Below, in pieces: positions 62,643 through 64,000 of a stretch of 64,000 bases of DNA. Each line of letters begins with the position of its first letter. The first letter of the stretch is position 1. The position numbers were made by a program, and so were the translations under genes. Origin of the DNA: JBGOTP01 sp963717075 (GTDB taxonomy: Bacteria; Acidobacteriota; Vicinamibacteria; Vicinamibacterales; CAVVIG01); the NCBI GenBank assembly GCA_963717075.1, contig CAVQVI010000007.1, positions 744,001 to 808,000 of the forward strand, written 5' to 3'. The notes beneath the pieces are model-generated. The model did no database searches and was not told the DNA's origin. It saw only the letters and a program-made list of their open reading frames with translations.

Positions 62643-64000
62643 ATGCTGAAGCGCCTGTTTCGGATAAAGAGCCTGGACCTGATCCTGTCTGAGGGACGAG
62701 CGCCTCAGCATCAGCTCAGGCGAACGCTGGGCGCGTTCGACGTGGTCATGCTGGGAGTGGGCGCCATCGTCGGCGCCGGCATCTTTGCGACTATCGGAAC
62801 CGCTGCGGCAGGCGACGTAACGCGCCCAGGCGCCGGCCCGGCCCTCATCCTGTCCTTTGTCATCACCGCAGGCGCCTGCGGTTTCGCCGCGCTCTGCTAT
62901 GCCGAGTTCGCCGCAATGGTCCCCATCTCGGGGAGCGCCTACACCTACTCGTACGCAACGCTCGGTGAACTGGCGGCCTGGATGATTGGGTGGGACCTCA
63001 TTATCGAGTACGCCGTTGGCAACGTCGCGGTCGCGATCAGCTGGGGTAACTACTTCAAGACATTCGTCGCGGGGTTTGGCATCGTCGTCCCCGACTGGCT
63101 GTCGACCGACTATCGGACCGCCGCGCACATCCCGGGACTCTTCGACAGTGCGCCACACATCTTCGGCATTCCGATCGTCTTCAATATCCTCGCGATCGGA
63201 ATCGTCGCGCTCGTCACCGTCGTGCTCGTCATCGGCGTTCGGGAGAGCGCATCGGTCAATACCGCAATGGTGGTGCTGAAGCTGATCGTCCTGGGGGTTT
63301 TCGTCGCAGTCGGGTGGCAGTACACAAGGGTCGAGCACTGGCACCCATTTGCGCCCAATGGCTGGGCGGGCGTGCAGGCGGGCGCGGCCATCGTCTTCTT
63401 CGCCTATATCGGGTTCGACGCCGTTTCGACGGTCGCGGAGGAAGTCCGGAATCCCCAACGCGATCTGCCCATCGGCATTGTCGGTTCCCTCATCATTTGC
63501 ACGGCAATCTACGGCGTGGTGGCTCTGGTCTTTACGGGCATTATTCCGTACAACGAACTCGTCAAGAAGCTGTCGACGGAGCAGGCAGAACCGCTCACCA
63601 TGGCTCTGCAGTACGCGAATATCGACCGCTGGGGCAATGTGCTCATTGGCCTTGTTGCGTTCGGGTCGATCGTGGCTCACACAGCCGTACTCCTGGTGTT
63701 CCAACTCGGCCAGCCGAGGATCTTCTTTTCCATGGCCCGTGACGGGCTGCTGCCGCCAAGCTTCGCGAGAGTGCATCCGACGTATCGAACGCCCCACGTG
63801 ACGACAATCCTGACTGGCGTCGCAGTGGGCGTGTGTGCGATGTTCACCAGTATCGACGAAATGGTGGATCTCACGAACATCGGCACGCTGTTCGCGTTCA
63901 TCCTCGTGTGCGTGGGAATTCTGATTCTTCGAAAACGCGACCCCGAACGGCACAGAAGTTTTAGAACGCCGTGGGTTCCCTTCGTCCCGGTCGCTGGTGT
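62643..64000 (+). CDS. Cationic amino acid transporter-type APC permease, 3' end outside window
   Basis: An open frame from 62643 to the right edge, about 452 residues so far. The APC signature is in the first helix (VVMLGVGAIVGAGIFATIG), then SGSAYTYSYATLGELAAWMIGWDLIIEYAVG, FFAYIGFDAVSTVAEEVRNPQRDLPIGI and FFSMARDGLLPP. The EEVRNPQRDLP pattern and Tyr/Asp blocks match the cationic amino acid (CAT/YfnA-like) branch. Exact substrate unknown. The antisense frame of 524 codons over this stretch is a shadow. Confidence 0.88.
   Translation, partial: MLKRLFRIKSLDLILSEGRAPQHQLRRTLGAFDVVMLGVGAIVGAGIFATIGTAAAGDVTRPGAGPALILSFVITAGACGFAALCYAEFAAMVPISGSAYTYSYATLGELAAWMIGWDLIIEYAVGNVAVAISWGNYFKTFVAGFGIVVPDWLSTDYRTAAHIPGLFDSAPHIFGIPIVFNILAIGIVALVTVVLVIGVRESASVNTAMVVLKLIVLGVFVAVGWQYTRVEHWHPFAPNGWAGVQAGAAIVFFAYIGFDAVSTVAEEVRNPQRDLPIGIVGSLIICTAIYGVVALVFTGIIPYNELVKKLSTEQAEPLTMALQYANIDRWGNVLIGLVAFGSIVAHTAVLLVFQLGQPRIFFSMARDGLLPPSFARVHPTYRTPHVTTILTGVAVGVCAMFTSIDEMVDLTNIGTLFAFILVCVGILILRKRDPERHRSFRTPWVPFVPVAG

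Noticed and set aside
62379..63953. A 524-codon minus-strand frame over the permease and the uvrA 5' end
   Set aside because: It is antisense to a well-matched permease and to uvrA, and its product is rich in Asp, Arg and His with no domain; typical shadow in high-GC DNA.

Overview
The window is a dense, high-GC bacterial chromosome segment with both edges cut inside genes. LpxC, a BamA/TamA-type Omp85 protein, TamB and a SurA-like chaperone show a Gram-negative cell with an outer membrane. The best guess for the organism is an Acidobacteriota member of the Vicinamibacteria type. This is inferred from the gene mix, the tandem paralogues carrying a GHWEG(D/T)TLV motif at the left edge, the frequent Tyr/Gly-rich, DUF547 and DinB-like secreted proteins, and heptanucleotide repeat tracts at gene junctions. 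No rRNA, complete tRNA, insertion sequence, prophage or CRISPR array was seen.

Layout. 1-6.9 kb: two paralogous proteins of unknown function, an SGNH esterase, and a minus-strand run of alpha/beta hydrolase, DUF547 and SDR genes, with a DinB-like protein beside it. 6.9-10.2 kb: the B12-dependent ribonucleotide reductase nrdJ behind a promoter, an NrdR box and a structured leader. 10.2-15.2 kb: an NtrC-type regulator, a membrane histidine kinase and a lipoprotein, then a CPBP protease. 15.2-31.2 kb: a long minus-strand array, read from the right as hslV-hslU-fibronectin lipoprotein, FAH-family hydrolase-fsa, acyl-CoA carboxylase (carboxyltransferase, biotin carboxylase, biotin carrier), then tamB-tamA-surA-like. 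31.5-36.4 kb: a PEGA-domain Tyr/Gly-rich protein and an ECF sigma/anti-sigma operon continuing into two secreted proteins and a permease. 36.6-44.1 kb: two signalling modules (GAF/PAS kinase with an HTH-REC protein; PAS kinase with an NtrC-type regulator behind a -24/-12 promoter) around an ABC-F ATPase. 44.1-50.1 kb: dprA-topA-trmFO-xerC. 50.2-55.1 kb: TPR protein, lipoprotein, rplU-rpmA-obgE-nadD-rsfS-comF. 55.1-57 kb: lysA-tmk. 57-58.5 kb: a radical SAM protein of unusual architecture. 58.5-62.5 kb: uvrA and lpxC. Right edge: a cationic amino-acid permease, cut.

How the genes fit together. Envelope biogenesis (lpxC, tamA/B, surA-like), ribosome biogenesis (rplU, rpmA, obgE, rsfS, trmFO), DNA metabolism (nrdJ, topA, dprA, xerC, uvrA, tmk) and sigma-54-dependent signalling dominate. 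The usual dprA-topA-trmFO-xerC-hslV-hslU neighbourhood is present but split by about 13 kb of regulatory and transport genes.

Most notable points: (1) a radical SAM protein with a SPASM-like cysteine module at its N-terminus, a CX3CX3C core motif and a C-terminal beta-sandwich-like domain; (2) an HTH-REC protein with domain order opposite to normal; (3) four heptad-repeat tracts at gene junctions, two of them folded as inverted arrays; (4) six single-base insertions within about 830 bp of the carboxyltransferase gene, plus one each in the fibronectin lipoprotein gene and lysA, which look like consensus errors rather than decay; (5) a putative attenuator in the nrdJ leader.
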